A stretch of DNA of 64,000 bases, from contig JANDJZ010000057.1 of assembly GCA_027943245.1 (NCBI GenBank), positions 1 through 64,000 on the forward strand, given 5' to 3'. This document shows, in pieces, positions 8,728 through 15,783 of this stretch. Every line of letters starts with the position of its first letter. Within the stretch, counting starts at the first letter, position 1. The notes under the pieces were generated by a model. That model saw only the letters and a list, made by a program, of their open reading frames with translations, ran no database searches and was not told the origin of the DNA. Source of the DNA: Acanthamoeba sp. SK_2022b. Its lineage: Eukaryota > Discosea > Longamoebia > Acanthamoebidae. A program made the position numbers and the translations under genes.

Positions 8728-10976
8728 GCTGCCGTTTCGTCCACTGCGTCGGTGGCTGTGTTCTCATTCGCAAGTGCTAGAGTAGCTAGCGCTTGTGGCC
8801 CCATCATCATCTCATAATGCGCGAGGTGATTTGTGACTTCGAAGATTCTGCGAAAAATATCGAGATAACGGGTGACCATCGCTTCATCGACAGAAATGTA
8901 CAGGTCATCGTTGAAACTATGCGATCCATCATTCACCCAAGTAAATAGCGAACCACATATTTGCTGGTCGCGACCCTCGAATCTCGCGCAGATGTCATCC
9001 TTATCGAGGTTTCCGAGAATCTTGAAGTAGTTCTCGAGGATGCGTCTTAGCGTGTTTTGGAGCGCGATATTTGATCGGTTCGGCGATCTGACCTCAGCCC
9101 AAAGGAGCTCATAAGAAGTACTGATAGGGTTGTGATTGTAGCTGGTGATTACGGATACATCGTTCACTTTCCGCACGATCCAAAACGTCTCGTGTGCTCG
9201 GCATTCTGTGCCGCGCTTGGGATCGAAAGATACTTCTTTATGGAAGTAGATGTTGTGCGTCAATAGAAAGACCTGCTTAATAAGCCCAGTCCCTCGGCAA
9301 GCCTCATCGAGCACACGTTTGATCAGAGCACTGACGATAAAGAGCACATCGCTGTCAAGGCTAGAGACAGGATCGTCGAACACGACGACTCGCTCCGCAT
9401 TTATCCCGCTTGCATTGATACTGCCTCTAATGAGGTGGTAAAAGTAGAGGAAAGTGATGAAGGTGCGCTCTCCCTCGCTAAGGGTGGTAGCAGCTTCGCT
9501 CCCATCTCCTCTTACAATTTCATAGAGGTTTTGATGTTGGCCAGCGGTCGCGAGGCGGAAACCCGTAAAGCCGAACGATCTTAGAATGGCGTTAATTTCC
9601 GTAACGGTTGGCTGAACACTCGTTACTTCGCGTTCCAACGCTGCAAGTTCGTTACTGGCCTCTGCAAGCGCTGCTCGCTTTGAAGCAAGCCCGGTCGTCA
9701 GGCCAGTAACGGCACGATCAAGCCCCCTTTTCGCGTTATCGTGGTCAGTAAATGCGAGCCTCGACTCCTCAAGTAAACATCTCCAGATTTGCGATATAAG
9801 AGTGGCCCGCTCGGTCGCCAGATTGTCAACTGTCGCATTGTGCTTACCTATCTCAGTATTTGCGTTGGAGATAGCATCTTGAAGGGAGGCGACGATTTCA
9901 CCAACGGGCTCAAGCGTGACTTGCGAACTTGCCTCTTTCCGTTTGCGGTCGATTTGCCGAAGATTCAACTCTAACCGTGCTGAGAGTCGATCGATATCGG
10001 CGCGAAACGCTACCACATCAAGATACTTGCTTCCCGCACTGTGGATCAACTCGAGCCGAGACAAAAGGGTTTTGGAGTGAGCATCATATGCGTCCCTTAT
10101 GCGTTCGATTGCTGCGATATCAGCAAGATAGGTTTCGTCAAAGTAGTCATTCAGTTTTGTTTTTAGAGAGTCGTTCATCTCCTGCTGGCAGAATGGGCAC
10201 TGCGGCCCCGCTTCGTCTACATAACCAAGGCCTTGCCGCACCCAGTCGCTGTTGCCGAGGCGACGTATAAGTGCAGCGATGTCAACGTCTTCTTTCCCTA
10301 CGATTTTTTTCGAGAGAACTGCCGAGCCTTCAAGGACCACAAGGTCGTTGGCGTCAAACACTACCATGGGTGTAAGACGTTCGAGCCCTTTCTCAAAAAT
10401 TGTCAGCGCACGTTGTTTGAGCTCGTCAAGCGGGACAATCTCAGCAGAGTTCTGCGCCCACTCCATCAGGATCTTGTCGCAAAAGTTAGCCTTTGAACTT
10501 CGGAAGCCAGTGAATGCCTCTTGAAAATAAGGATCGTGGACTGTCTTGATCTCCCAGCATTTCTGTTCTATGCCAGTCCTTAAAGTCTGGAGTTCCCCGA
10601 GCTTGCCGGAGCTTACGTCACCCAAGGTATTTTGGAGTTGAGCAATGTCTCGGGTTAGGGATTGCACTTGGGCGTTCGCCGCTTCGATCTTGGCAAGCGT
10701 TTCAGCCTCCGCCTGCCCCAGCGTGAAAATGCCCGGCATCTGTTGAGCGAAATTCCGAGAGCAGAAGTCACTGTTGTAGACAAGACGCTCCAATGGCTGA
10801 CCGGTCCACGTAACAGCGCAGGCGGGTTTTGAAGCGGGGTCTGCAATGACACGCGAGATAGTCGTTTTACCCGATCCATTGGTACCAAAAATAAAATTGA
10901 TTGAGCGAAGTCCTGCCAGACGTTGCGTATTTGCCCCGTAACTTGCTTCGTTTGTTATAGAAATATCAGATAGCAT
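8724..10976 (-). CDS. AAA_13 (RloC/PrrC-like) ATPase with zinc-hook motif
   Basis: The 750-residue protein has an SMC/Rad50-like ATPase head split by a coiled coil. Walker A is GTNGSGKTT (31-39), the ABC signature LSEGE is at 499-503, Walker B VVVFDDP is at 530-536, and the H-loop His is in LLTHN (574). The coiled-coil region carries CPFC (260-263), a CxxC like the zinc hook of Rad50 and RloC. After the head, RRILENYF (644-651) and NDGSHS (His686) supply an Arg-xxx-Glu ... His arrangement reminiscent of the anticodon-nuclease triad of PrrC/RloC. It may therefore be an ATP/GTP-gated tRNA nuclease, or a DNA-end sensor regulating the partner nuclease. A GAAAGGGGA ribosome-binding site precedes ATG 10976. 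It is the first gene of the cargo operon, in the place where traI follows traJ in IncP plasmids. Confidence 0.85.
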   Translation of the reverse strand: MLSDISITNEASYGANTQRLAGLRSINFIFGTNGSGKTTISRVIADPASKPACAVTWTGQPLERLVYNSDFCSRNFAQQMPGIFTLGQAEAETLAKIEAANAQVQSLTRDIAQLQNTLGDVSSGKLGELQTLRTGIEQKCWEIKTVHDPYFQEAFTGFRSSKANFCDKILMEWAQNSAEIVPLDELKQRALTIFEKGLERLTPMVVFDANDLVVLEGSAVLSKKIVGKEDVDIAALIRRLGNSDWVRQGLGYVDEAGPQCPFCQQEMNDSLKTKLNDYFDETYLADIAAIERIRDAYDAHSKTLLSRLELIHSAGSKYLDVVAFRADIDRLSARLELNLRQIDRKRKEASSQVTLEPVGEIVASLQDAISNANTEIGKHNATVDNLATERATLISQIWRCLLEESRLAFTDHDNAKRGLDRAVTGLTTGLASKRAALAEASNELAALEREVTSVQPTVTEINAILRSFGFTGFRLATAGQHQNLYEIVRGDGSEAATTLSEGERTFITFLYFYHLIRGSINASGINAERVVVFDDPVSSLDSDVLFIVSALIKRVLDEACRGTGLIKQVFLLTHNIYFHKEVSFDPKRGTECRAHETFWIVRKVNDVSVITSYNHNPISTSYELLWAEVRSPNRSNIALQNTLRRILENYFKILGNLDKDDICARFEGRDQQICGSLFTWVNDGSHSFNDDLYISVDEAMVTRYLDIFRRIFEVTNHLAHYEMMMGPQALATLALANENTATDAVDETAA

Positions 10977-11147
10977 TTTATCCCCTTTCGCGCCGATTGC
11001 GAGTCCCCCCGAACGCGAGAATTAGCGAAACGGACTTAAGCATATGCACTACGAAGCCACCTTGCGCCCAGCGTCGCAAAGGATATTCACTCGTTTTTGA
11101 GGAAACCGCATCCAGCTTGGGCCGTCACGACCGACGCAGCTTGGTCA

Positions 11148-11333
11148 TCATTGCTTCGCTGCGGATCCCGAACATGTACAGTCGCACTCAAATGCCTCTT
11201 TCATCTGTCGTAAAAGAATCGACAACTCATCCAAACTTCCATCGCGACGTACTTCGGCAAGCAACTGTTCTGAATAGGCCGGATTGGCGCGGAGATATTC
11301 GACCATTACCTCAATATGTGATCTGTCTTTCAT
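11148..11333 (-). pseudogene. Truncated addiction-module antidote (orphan)
   Basis: The 61-residue frame begins MKDRSHIEVMVEYLRANPAY and continues into a helix ending LSILLRQMKEAF. This is the N-terminal third of a HigA-like putative addiction module antidote protein. The helix-turn-helix part that normally follows is missing: after MKEAF the frame turns into unrelated sequence (ECDCTCSGSAAKQ) and stops. No toxin gene is visible upstream in 11334-11524. It looks like a leftover of gene replacement between traJ and the cargo operon. The family call is from sequence memory. Confidence 0.55.
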
Positions 11334-11524
11334 TTCGCGATACCCCCATCCCTACGGAACAATCAAGCATGCAGAATTTTGATATATTTCATGTTGCCCA
11401 CCGAATTTTATTGGATTGCACAATCCAAAGTACATCAAAATGGATATGTATTGCAGGTTAAACCAGCAACCAATCCCGAAGAAGCATCAAACAGAAAACC
11501 CGAAAAACTGAGCATAACCCTTCG

Positions 11525-11908
11525 TCATTTTCTGGAAAAGACTATAGCGCTCATTTTCTCTCGAATTCCCGCCTGTAATTCGCGAAATTCGATCATCATC
11601 TGCTCAACGTCAACGGGCCTTGCACCTTGACCGCGCTTCTCCGCGAGCCACAACTTCAGCAACCCGGCCACCCGGCCAAGGTCGCCGTTCACGCGCACAA
11701 GATCGGCCACGGCTGACAGGTCAGCCCTTGCCCGAATAGGCGCGTTCAGTCCGGCCGCTTTCATGTAGGCGGACAACGACAAACCGGACTGAGCAGCCCG
11801 GTCGGCCAGCTCGGCCTTTTCGTCGTTGTTCACCCATACCTCTATTCGTTGGCCTCGGGGTCGGGTTCCTCGGCCCTTCCCTTTCGGTTTCTGTTCTTCG
11901 TCACTCAT
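11525..11908 (-). CDS. traJ: TraJ-like relaxosome protein (oriT binding)
   Basis: The 127-residue protein has a basic N-terminus, then RIEVWVNNDEKAELADRAAQ and SGLSLSAYMKAAGL, the ribbon-helix-helix region shared by RP4 TraJ and MobC-type proteins. The C-terminal half (VADLVRVNGDLGRVAGLLKLWL) matches the conserved mobilization-protein helix. TraJ binds one arm of the inverted repeat next to nic and recruits the relaxase. The gene points away from the oriT at 12018-12117, exactly as traJ does in RP4. In RP4 traI follows; here the next genes are an antidote fragment and the cargo operon, so the relaxase is missing and must come from a helper. Confidence 0.85.
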   Translation of the reverse strand: MSDEEQKPKGKGRGTRPRGQRIEVWVNNDEKAELADRAAQSGLSLSAYMKAAGLNAPIRARADLSAVADLVRVNGDLGRVAGLLKLWLAEKRGQGARPVDVEQMMIEFRELQAGIREKMSAIVFSRK

Positions 11909-12017
11909 CAGTGCCCCTTTTCCATCGCGCCCGATGGCGCGGATTGGTGTCGTTGTCTTGCCCGGCTTGCGCCTCCTTTTTGGTGCCCGTGGCTCCTTTG
12001 TCGCGGCAGCGACTGTC

Positions 12018-12117
12018 AGCCTCGCAGAGCAAGATGCCGTCGAGCCGCAGGCGAGTAAGGGGCGGTGGTGGAGGCCCTAGCTGCGTAGCAGCGTAGGCCT
12101 ACAACACACATCTTGCC
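12018..12117 (+). other. oriT: RP4/RK2-like origin of transfer (oriT) with nic candidate
   Basis: Reading the plus strand, CAGCCTCGCAGAGCA (12018-12032) and GAGTAAGGGG (about 12053-12062) match landmark words of the RP4 oriT as I remember it. An imperfect inverted repeat, AGGCCCTAGCTGC (12072-12084) and GCAGCGTAGGCCT (12088-12100), corresponds to the TraJ-binding repeat. Then GGCCTAC is followed, at the same distance as in RP4, by CACATCTTG and CC, resembling the P-type nic consensus YATCCTG|Y with one change. The predicted nick is after G12115. The traJ gene starts about 110 bp to the left, as in RP4. So the site could be recognised by an IncP relaxase or a close relative. Confidence 0.8.
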
Positions 12118-12150
12118 TGCTACCTCTCTGCGATTCTATGCGACCGGAGT

Positions 12151-12272
12151 AGAATCGCCATTAAAACATGGCGTAATCGCGTACATTCGCGCTAATTCGC
12201 ATACATTCGCGTAGCATCGCATTAATCAATTCTTCTAATCGCATAGAATCGCGTACATTTGCATAGAATCGC
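12151..12272 (+). repeat. 10-bp phased array of TCGC-ending units next to oriT
   Basis: Between 12171 and 12220 five consecutive 10-bp units each end in TCGC (TAATCGC, CATTCGC, AATTCGC, CATTCGC, GCATCGC). After a 22-bp gap, four more units follow to 12272 (CTAATCGC, TAGAATCGC, TACATTTGC, TAGAATCGC). AGAATCGC at 12151-12158 is a further outlying copy. A 10-bp period places every unit on one helix face. RP4 has its TraK-wrapped region on this side of oriT, so this may be a DNA-wrapping or bending region for an accessory protein. No traK homologue is recognisable. Confidence 0.75.
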
Positions 12273-12452
12273 GTTCCCGACTGAGTTCATGAGCATCAAG
12301 TACGGACTGACACCAAAAGGAGGGACTTTGAGAGGCCATATGCTAGGCCAGCCAAATCTAAGCCTTGTAAATTGCTCGACTCGGGTGAGAACATAGCTTC
12401 CGTTTACGCGCTTTTTTTCGAAACTCGATCATCAATAAACGACGGAGTAATC

Positions 12453-12662
12453 ATGGCACGAAAAACCCTCGCAGAGCGCCGTTCTGATGCCCTTTCTGAG
12501 CTTGAAACGGCAAAAGCAAGGCTGGCAAAGCTTGACAATGAGGCAGCCGAAAGAATCGGAAGAATTGCAATAAAGTCAGGATTGGTTAATCTTGAGCTGA
12601 CGGACGATCAAGTTCGGGAAGAATTCGACAGAATCGTGGAAAGGATCAGCAAGGGGAATTGA
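12453..12662 (+). CDS. Small conjugal-transfer protein, TraD (Ti-type)-like
   Basis: A 69-residue charged protein beginning MARKTLAERRSDALSELETA, with a helical N-terminus and then AERIGRIAIKSGLVNLELTD. The IGR-IKSGL segment resembles the small TraC/TraD proteins encoded beside oriT in Ti-type and other P-type mobilization regions. The ATG at 12453 has GGAG seven bases upstream and is preferred over the longer frame from 12372. It is divergent from traJ across the oriT and overlaps the next gene's leader, so 12453-12889 is likely a two-gene operon ended by the terminator at 12909. Confidence 0.65.
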   Translation: MARKTLAERRSDALSELETAKARLAKLDNEAAERIGRIAIKSGLVNLELTDDQVREEFDRIVERISKGN

Positions 12663-12664
12663 TC

Positions 12665-12889
12665 ATGAAGACAGCTCACCGCATCAGCGCATTGGCCAAT
12701 CAACTCAACGAACTGCAAGCCTGCCTCGGTCGAGCCAGTGGGCGGGCTAGCAAGAGCGTTATAGAAGCCCAGCGCATTGCGGCCGAGCTGGCTTCTTTAC
12801 TCGAAGAGTGGCACCTTGAAACGTTGCACATCCCTGAAACAGAGCGTGACCTCTATCGCGTACAGAATCCCTATTACGCGGCCCACTGA
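12665..12889 (+). CDS. Small helical protein of unknown function in mobilization operon
   Basis: A 74-residue protein (start ATG 12665, with AAGGGG before it) of two or three predicted helices: HRISALANQLNELQACLGRA, then SVIEAQRIAAELASLLEEWH. It ends YRVQNPYYAAH. I do not recognise the family. The start lies 3 bp after the upstream stop, so it is translationally coupled to the TraD-like gene, which suggests a role in the relaxosome or its control. Confidence 0.6.
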   Translation: MKTAHRISALANQLNELQACLGRASGRASKSVIEAQRIAAELASLLEEWHLETLHIPETERDLYRVQNPYYAAH

Positions 12890-12908
12890 CGCCACGCACC
12901 GGCTTATC

Positions 12909-12936
12909 AAAAGCTCACTTCGGTGGGCTTTTTTTT
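12909..12936 (+). terminator. Rho-independent terminator after the small mobilization operon
   Basis: A 10-bp stem (AAAAGCTCAC / GTGGGCTTTT) with a TTCG tetraloop is followed by a T run to 12936. It ends transcription from 12453-12889. The same TTCGGTGGGC core and T run followed by TGTCCG recurs after the integrase gene (minus strand, 18784-18812). Confidence 0.85.
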
Positions 12937-13053
12937 GTCCGCAAAACGCATCAAAACGGACAGCCAAACTCGTTCCGCTCGTCTTGAAAAACGCGATCAA
13001 AATCATAGTGTTGAGAAACAATCTCGTGAAGATTGACGGACAGTTTACGGACA
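12936..13053. repeat. ACGGACA boxes upstream of trbJ
   Basis: TGTCCG at 12936-12941 faces CGGACA ending at 12962. Two direct ACGGACA boxes follow at 13036-13042 and 13047-13053, one helical turn (11 bp) apart. The same word occurs in pairs at 17111-17128, 18664-18691 and 18756-18784. The spacing suggests binding sites for an element-encoded or helper regulator. Confidence 0.55.
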
Positions 13054-13069
13054 TAAATCCTTGAATTCT

Positions 13070-13093
13070 ATGCGGATACAAGATTATCCGCAT
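13070..13093. promoter_or_regulatory. Perfect 24-bp dyad in the trbJ promoter region
   Basis: ATGCGGATA (13070-13078) and TATCCGCAT (13085-13093) form a perfect inverted repeat with a 6-bp spacer, 66 bp before the trbJ start. It is a candidate operator. A weaker dyad (AATGCCGG / CCAGCATT, 18606-18627) lies at the comparable place upstream of the AlpA-like gene. Confidence 0.6.
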
Positions 13094-13116
13094 ATTTAAA
13101 ACCGCTCCATATCGGT

Positions 13117-13170
13117 CAATAATCAAACCTCGGACGATGACAAAATGAGGTATTCGGTATGGAAATAGAA
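13117..13170 (+). promoter_or_regulatory. 54-bp repeat over the trbJ translation start (copy 1)
   Basis: These 54 bases, including the GAGG Shine-Dalgarno sequence, the trbJ ATG and four codons, match the reverse complement of 18546-18599 except at about five positions. Both copies put the start codon at the same place (ATG here, GTG there). Inside is the dyad ACCTC...GAGGT. It looks like a shared operator/leader that couples expression of the trb and rep/alpA transcripts. Confidence 0.8.
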
Positions 13171-13950
13171 TCGCAAAAAACGTCGGCTTATGCCGCCCGA
13201 AAATTCGGTCGAGGCGCGGCGCTCGCTCTGGCAATGGCAAGCGCAGGCCTTGGTGTAAGTCTCTACATGGCACCGGCTCCGGCCTATGCCATCTACTGCT
13301 CGAACTGCTCGACGTTCTATCAGCAGATGTACGAGTACGCCGAAGCGGTCAACACGCAACTGAACACGGCCCAGCAGTTGCAGACGCAGATCCAGCAGTA
13401 CGACAACATGATTAAGCAGGGCATGTCACTGCCCAGCCGCATGTTCAACACCATCACTGGCGACCTTCAGCGCGTGGCCAGCGTCTACAACTCGGCGCAG
13501 TCGCTCGGCCGCAACATCAGCAATCTGGACGAACAGTTTCGCCAGCAGTTCAAGGGCTATGACAGCTATCTGAACTCGATTGGCCAAGGGCAAAACAACA
13601 TGCCGCAGCGCTATCGGGACTGGGCACAATCCGGCTTCGATAACGCCCGCACGGCCATGCAGGCCGCTGGCGTAAATACCAGCACATTCGAGGATGAGAA
13701 CGCGATGCTGGATCAGTTGGTGAGCCGTTCGCAGTCGGCCGTTGGCCGTCAGCAGGCCATTCAAGCCGGGAACGAGATTGCGGCGCAGAACGTGCAGCAG
13801 CTCCAGAAACTGCGCGATCTGGTGGCCACGCAAATCACCCTGCAAGGCAACTACATGGCGCAGCAAAACGAACGGCAGTCCGTTAGCGATGCCTCCGAAC
13901 AGCAATTCCGCAGCCGTGAAAATACACGCGGCCCGTCTGAGGGGTTCTAA
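13159..13950 (+). CDS. trbJ: P-type conjugative transfer protein TrbJ (VirB5-like)
   Basis: The 263-residue protein has a long N-terminal signal peptide ending APAPAYA, then IYCSNCSTFYQQMYEYAEAV and long alpha-helices (TQLNTAQQLQTQIQQYDNMI), matching TrbJ/VirB5 proteins, which act in the periplasm or at the pilus tip. The C-terminal tail, NTRGPSEGF, is shared with the next gene product. Start ATG 13159 has GAGG eight bases upstream, inside the 54-bp repeat. It heads the operon trbJ-trbK-like-trbL-108 aa gene. All other mating-pair genes (trbB-I) are missing from the element. Confidence 0.9.
   Translation: MEIESQKTSAYAARKFGRGAALALAMASAGLGVSLYMAPAPAYAIYCSNCSTFYQQMYEYAEAVNTQLNTAQQLQTQIQQYDNMIKQGMSLPSRMFNTITGDLQRVASVYNSAQSLGRNISNLDEQFRQQFKGYDSYLNSIGQGQNNMPQRYRDWAQSGFDNARTAMQAAGVNTSTFEDENAMLDQLVSRSQSAVGRQQAIQAGNEIAAQNVQQLQKLRDLVATQITLQGNYMAQQNERQSVSDASEQQFRSRENTRGPSEGF
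13903..13950 (+). repeat. 48-bp repeat at the end of trbJ (copy 1)
   Basis: This stretch matches 14088-14135 at the end of the next gene, in the same frame, with differences concentrated in a central block of about 12 bases. The outer 14 and 20 bases are identical. It encodes the shared peptide ending FRSRxNTRGPSEGF. Confidence 0.9.
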
Positions 13951-13952
13951 CC

Positions 13953-14135
13953 ATGATGATTTCTAAGGCGCTGATTGCCGCCCTCTGCCTCGTCTCGGCC
14001 CTTGGTGGGTCGGCACTGACGGCCGTAGTCGTCACGAACACCGCCGCGCCGGAATGCGCAGCGGTCGGCAATGGCCATCAGGATGACCAATTCCGCAGCC
14101 GCCCAAACACTCGCGGCCCGTCTGAGGGGTTCTGA
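13953..14135 (+). CDS. trbK: TrbK-like small membrane or exported protein
   Basis: The 60-residue product has one N-terminal hydrophobic segment (ALIAALCLVSALGGSALTAV) and a short hydrophilic tail. Its place between trbJ and trbL is that of trbK, the entry-exclusion gene of IncP plasmids. RP4 TrbK is a lipoprotein; here no good lipobox is seen, so exclusion activity is uncertain. The last 16 residues repeat the TrbJ tail with few changes, and the corresponding 48 bp of DNA is duplicated. It lies 2 bp after trbJ and 2 bp before trbL. Confidence 0.6.
   Translation: MMISKALIAALCLVSALGGSALTAVVVTNTAAPECAAVGNGHQDDQFRSRPNTRGPSEGF
14088..14135 (+). repeat. 48-bp repeat at the end of the trbK-like gene (copy 2)
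   Basis: Second copy of the stretch at 13903-13950, in frame with the end of the trbK-like gene. See the trbJ copy for the match. Confidence 0.9.
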
Positions 14136-14137
14136 CT

Positions 14138-15781
14138 ATGCGACGTTCAACCGTTTTCGCGCTTGTCGGCGCGGTGCTCTTGCTATCTGCAACTAGTGCG
14201 ATGGCTGCCGGGGTCGATTTGGCGCAGAGCAACACGTCTATGAACAGCCTTCTGCGGCTGATTCAGAACGCTTCAAACCAATGGGCACCGCGCCTGCATG
14301 ACTACGCCTTGTGGCTCTTGGGATGCCTTGCCGTCATCCAGTTAGTTTGGACTTTTGCTCCTTTGGTCATACGCGGAGCTGAACTGGGCGACATCCTACA
14401 TGAGCTGGTGAAATTCATCCTCGTGATAGGGTTCTTCTATGCGATGCTCGATCACGCGACCGAGTGGGGCGGGGCCATCGTCAACAGCTTCCGGCAGGCC
14501 GGGGCGCACGCGGCAGGGTTGGGTAGTGCGGAGCTGATGCCGGGGGATATGTTCTCAACTGCTGTGGACTTTTCACGGCAGGTGCTGACGGCAGGTGTTT
14601 CGATGTTCAGCCCAATCACATCGGTTGTAGTGGCCGTATCTGCATTGATCGTCCTGATGTGTTTCACGTTTATAGCGGCTCTGGTGTTCGTGACGCTCGT
14701 AGAGGCCTACGTCATCATCAATGCCGCCGTCCTGTTCATGGGTTTCGGTGGCTCTCAATGGACACGCGAATATGCACTGGCTCCCATTCGCTATGCCGTT
14801 GCGGTAGGTGCCAAGCTGTTTGTCCTGACTCTGATTGTGGGGCTGATCATGCAGGTTTCCGCAGAATGGTCGGCAGCCTACACCAACGACGAAGCGTCGT
14901 TGATGACCTTGGTTGGCCTGTCTTTGGTGTGCGCCTACCTGACCAAAACTATCCCTGAATTGATCGGCGGCATGATTAACGGCACGTCGATGGGCGGCGG
15001 CTCCGCAATTGGGGGCATGGCCGCAGCCGGTGCAGCCGGTGCGGCGGCCGCAATCGCTACTGTTGCAACAGCTGGGGCAGCAGCCCCGGCTGCTGGAGCA
15101 CTAGGGGCCGCGGGAACTGGCGGAGGCGCTGCCAGTGCCGCGGGTGGTGGACTGGCCTCCGCATTGAACGCCAGCATGGCAGGCGGCAGTACCGCAGGGG
15201 GCATCGGTGGTGCGACGGGCGTCGGCAGCGCTGGAATTGGCGCAAGCACAGGAGGGGGCAGCGGTGCGACCGCAAAGGCCGCAGGTTCTCGCGTCGGGGG
15301 CGGCGCCGCGTCAGGATCGGCGAATTCAGTGTCGGCGGCCGCTTCGCCTGCTAGCCAACAATCAGGTAGCGGCTTGAAACAAGCCGCCAAACAGGCCGGA
15401 AAAGCTGCGAAGGGTGGTGACGACGATATGGGTCAGCAAGCCGTCGCGCAGCAACGGCAGATGACACCAAAAGAAGGGACTGGCGGCAACGGCAAGGCTG
15501 TTGCGCAGGGCGCAGAGGTGGCCACACGGGCGCTTGGCGTGCTGGGCGCTATCAGCGTACCCGGCATGGAAAGCTCCCACGGGCTTTCGCTCGGGGGCAC
15601 CGGATCTCCCCCTCCTGTCCCCGGCAGTGACAGTCCAGCGCCTGATGACGGCGCTGAGCCGATTGCACAAGCGGAATCCAACATTATTCGTCCGGCATCG
15701 GACACCACTAGCACCGGAGACGTCGGCGCGCTCAATGTGCCCGGCATGGCTTCTAGTGTTAACTCTCAATCGGAGACGTAA
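14138..15781 (+). CDS. trbL: P-type conjugative transfer protein TrbL (VirB6-like)
   Basis: The 547-residue protein has a signal sequence (ending ATSAMAAG), then six or so membrane segments between about residues 60 and 270 (for example WLLGCLAVIQLVWTFAPLVI and YVIINAAVLFMGFGGSQW), the TrbL/VirB6 core. From about residue 275 it is a long Gly/Ala/Ser-rich low-complexity tail ending GALNVPGMASSVNSQSET. TrbL is the polytopic inner-membrane channel component of the P-type secretion system. In IncC plasmids the functional equivalent, TraG, is the target of entry exclusion and is the protein mimicked by SGI1. Keeping TrbL without the rest of the channel therefore suggests it is assembled into a helper's apparatus. 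Confidence 0.9.
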   Translation: MRRSTVFALVGAVLLLSATSAMAAGVDLAQSNTSMNSLLRLIQNASNQWAPRLHDYALWLLGCLAVIQLVWTFAPLVIRGAELGDILHELVKFILVIGFFYAMLDHATEWGGAIVNSFRQAGAHAAGLGSAELMPGDMFSTAVDFSRQVLTAGVSMFSPITSVVVAVSALIVLMCFTFIAALVFVTLVEAYVIINAAVLFMGFGGSQWTREYALAPIRYAVAVGAKLFVLTLIVGLIMQVSAEWSAAYTNDEASLMTLVGLSLVCAYLTKTIPELIGGMINGTSMGGGSAIGGMAAAGAAGAAAAIATVATAGAAAPAAGALGAAGTGGGAASAAGGGLASALNASMAGGSTAGGIGGATGVGSAGIGASTGGGSGATAKAAGSRVGGGAASGSANSVSAAASPASQQSGSGLKQAAKQAGKAAKGGDDDMGQQAVAQQRQMTPKEGTGGNGKAVAQGAEVATRALGVLGAISVPGMESSHGLSLGGTGSPPPVPGSDSPAPDDGAEPIAQAESNIIRPASDTTSTGDVGALNVPGMASSVNSQSET

Positions 15782-15783
15782 TC

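Noticed and set aside
6442..10976. Possible type I restriction system with PrrC
   Set aside because: No hsdM, hsdS or hsdR genes are present; the pair stands alone.
12151..12272. Repeat array considered as a CRISPR
   Set aside because: Units are 10 bp with no unique spacers of 25-40 bp and no cas genes nearby.
14935..15390. Pro/Ala-rich 151-codon minus frame in trbL
   Set aside because: Complement of the Gly/Ala-rich low-complexity tail of TrbL.
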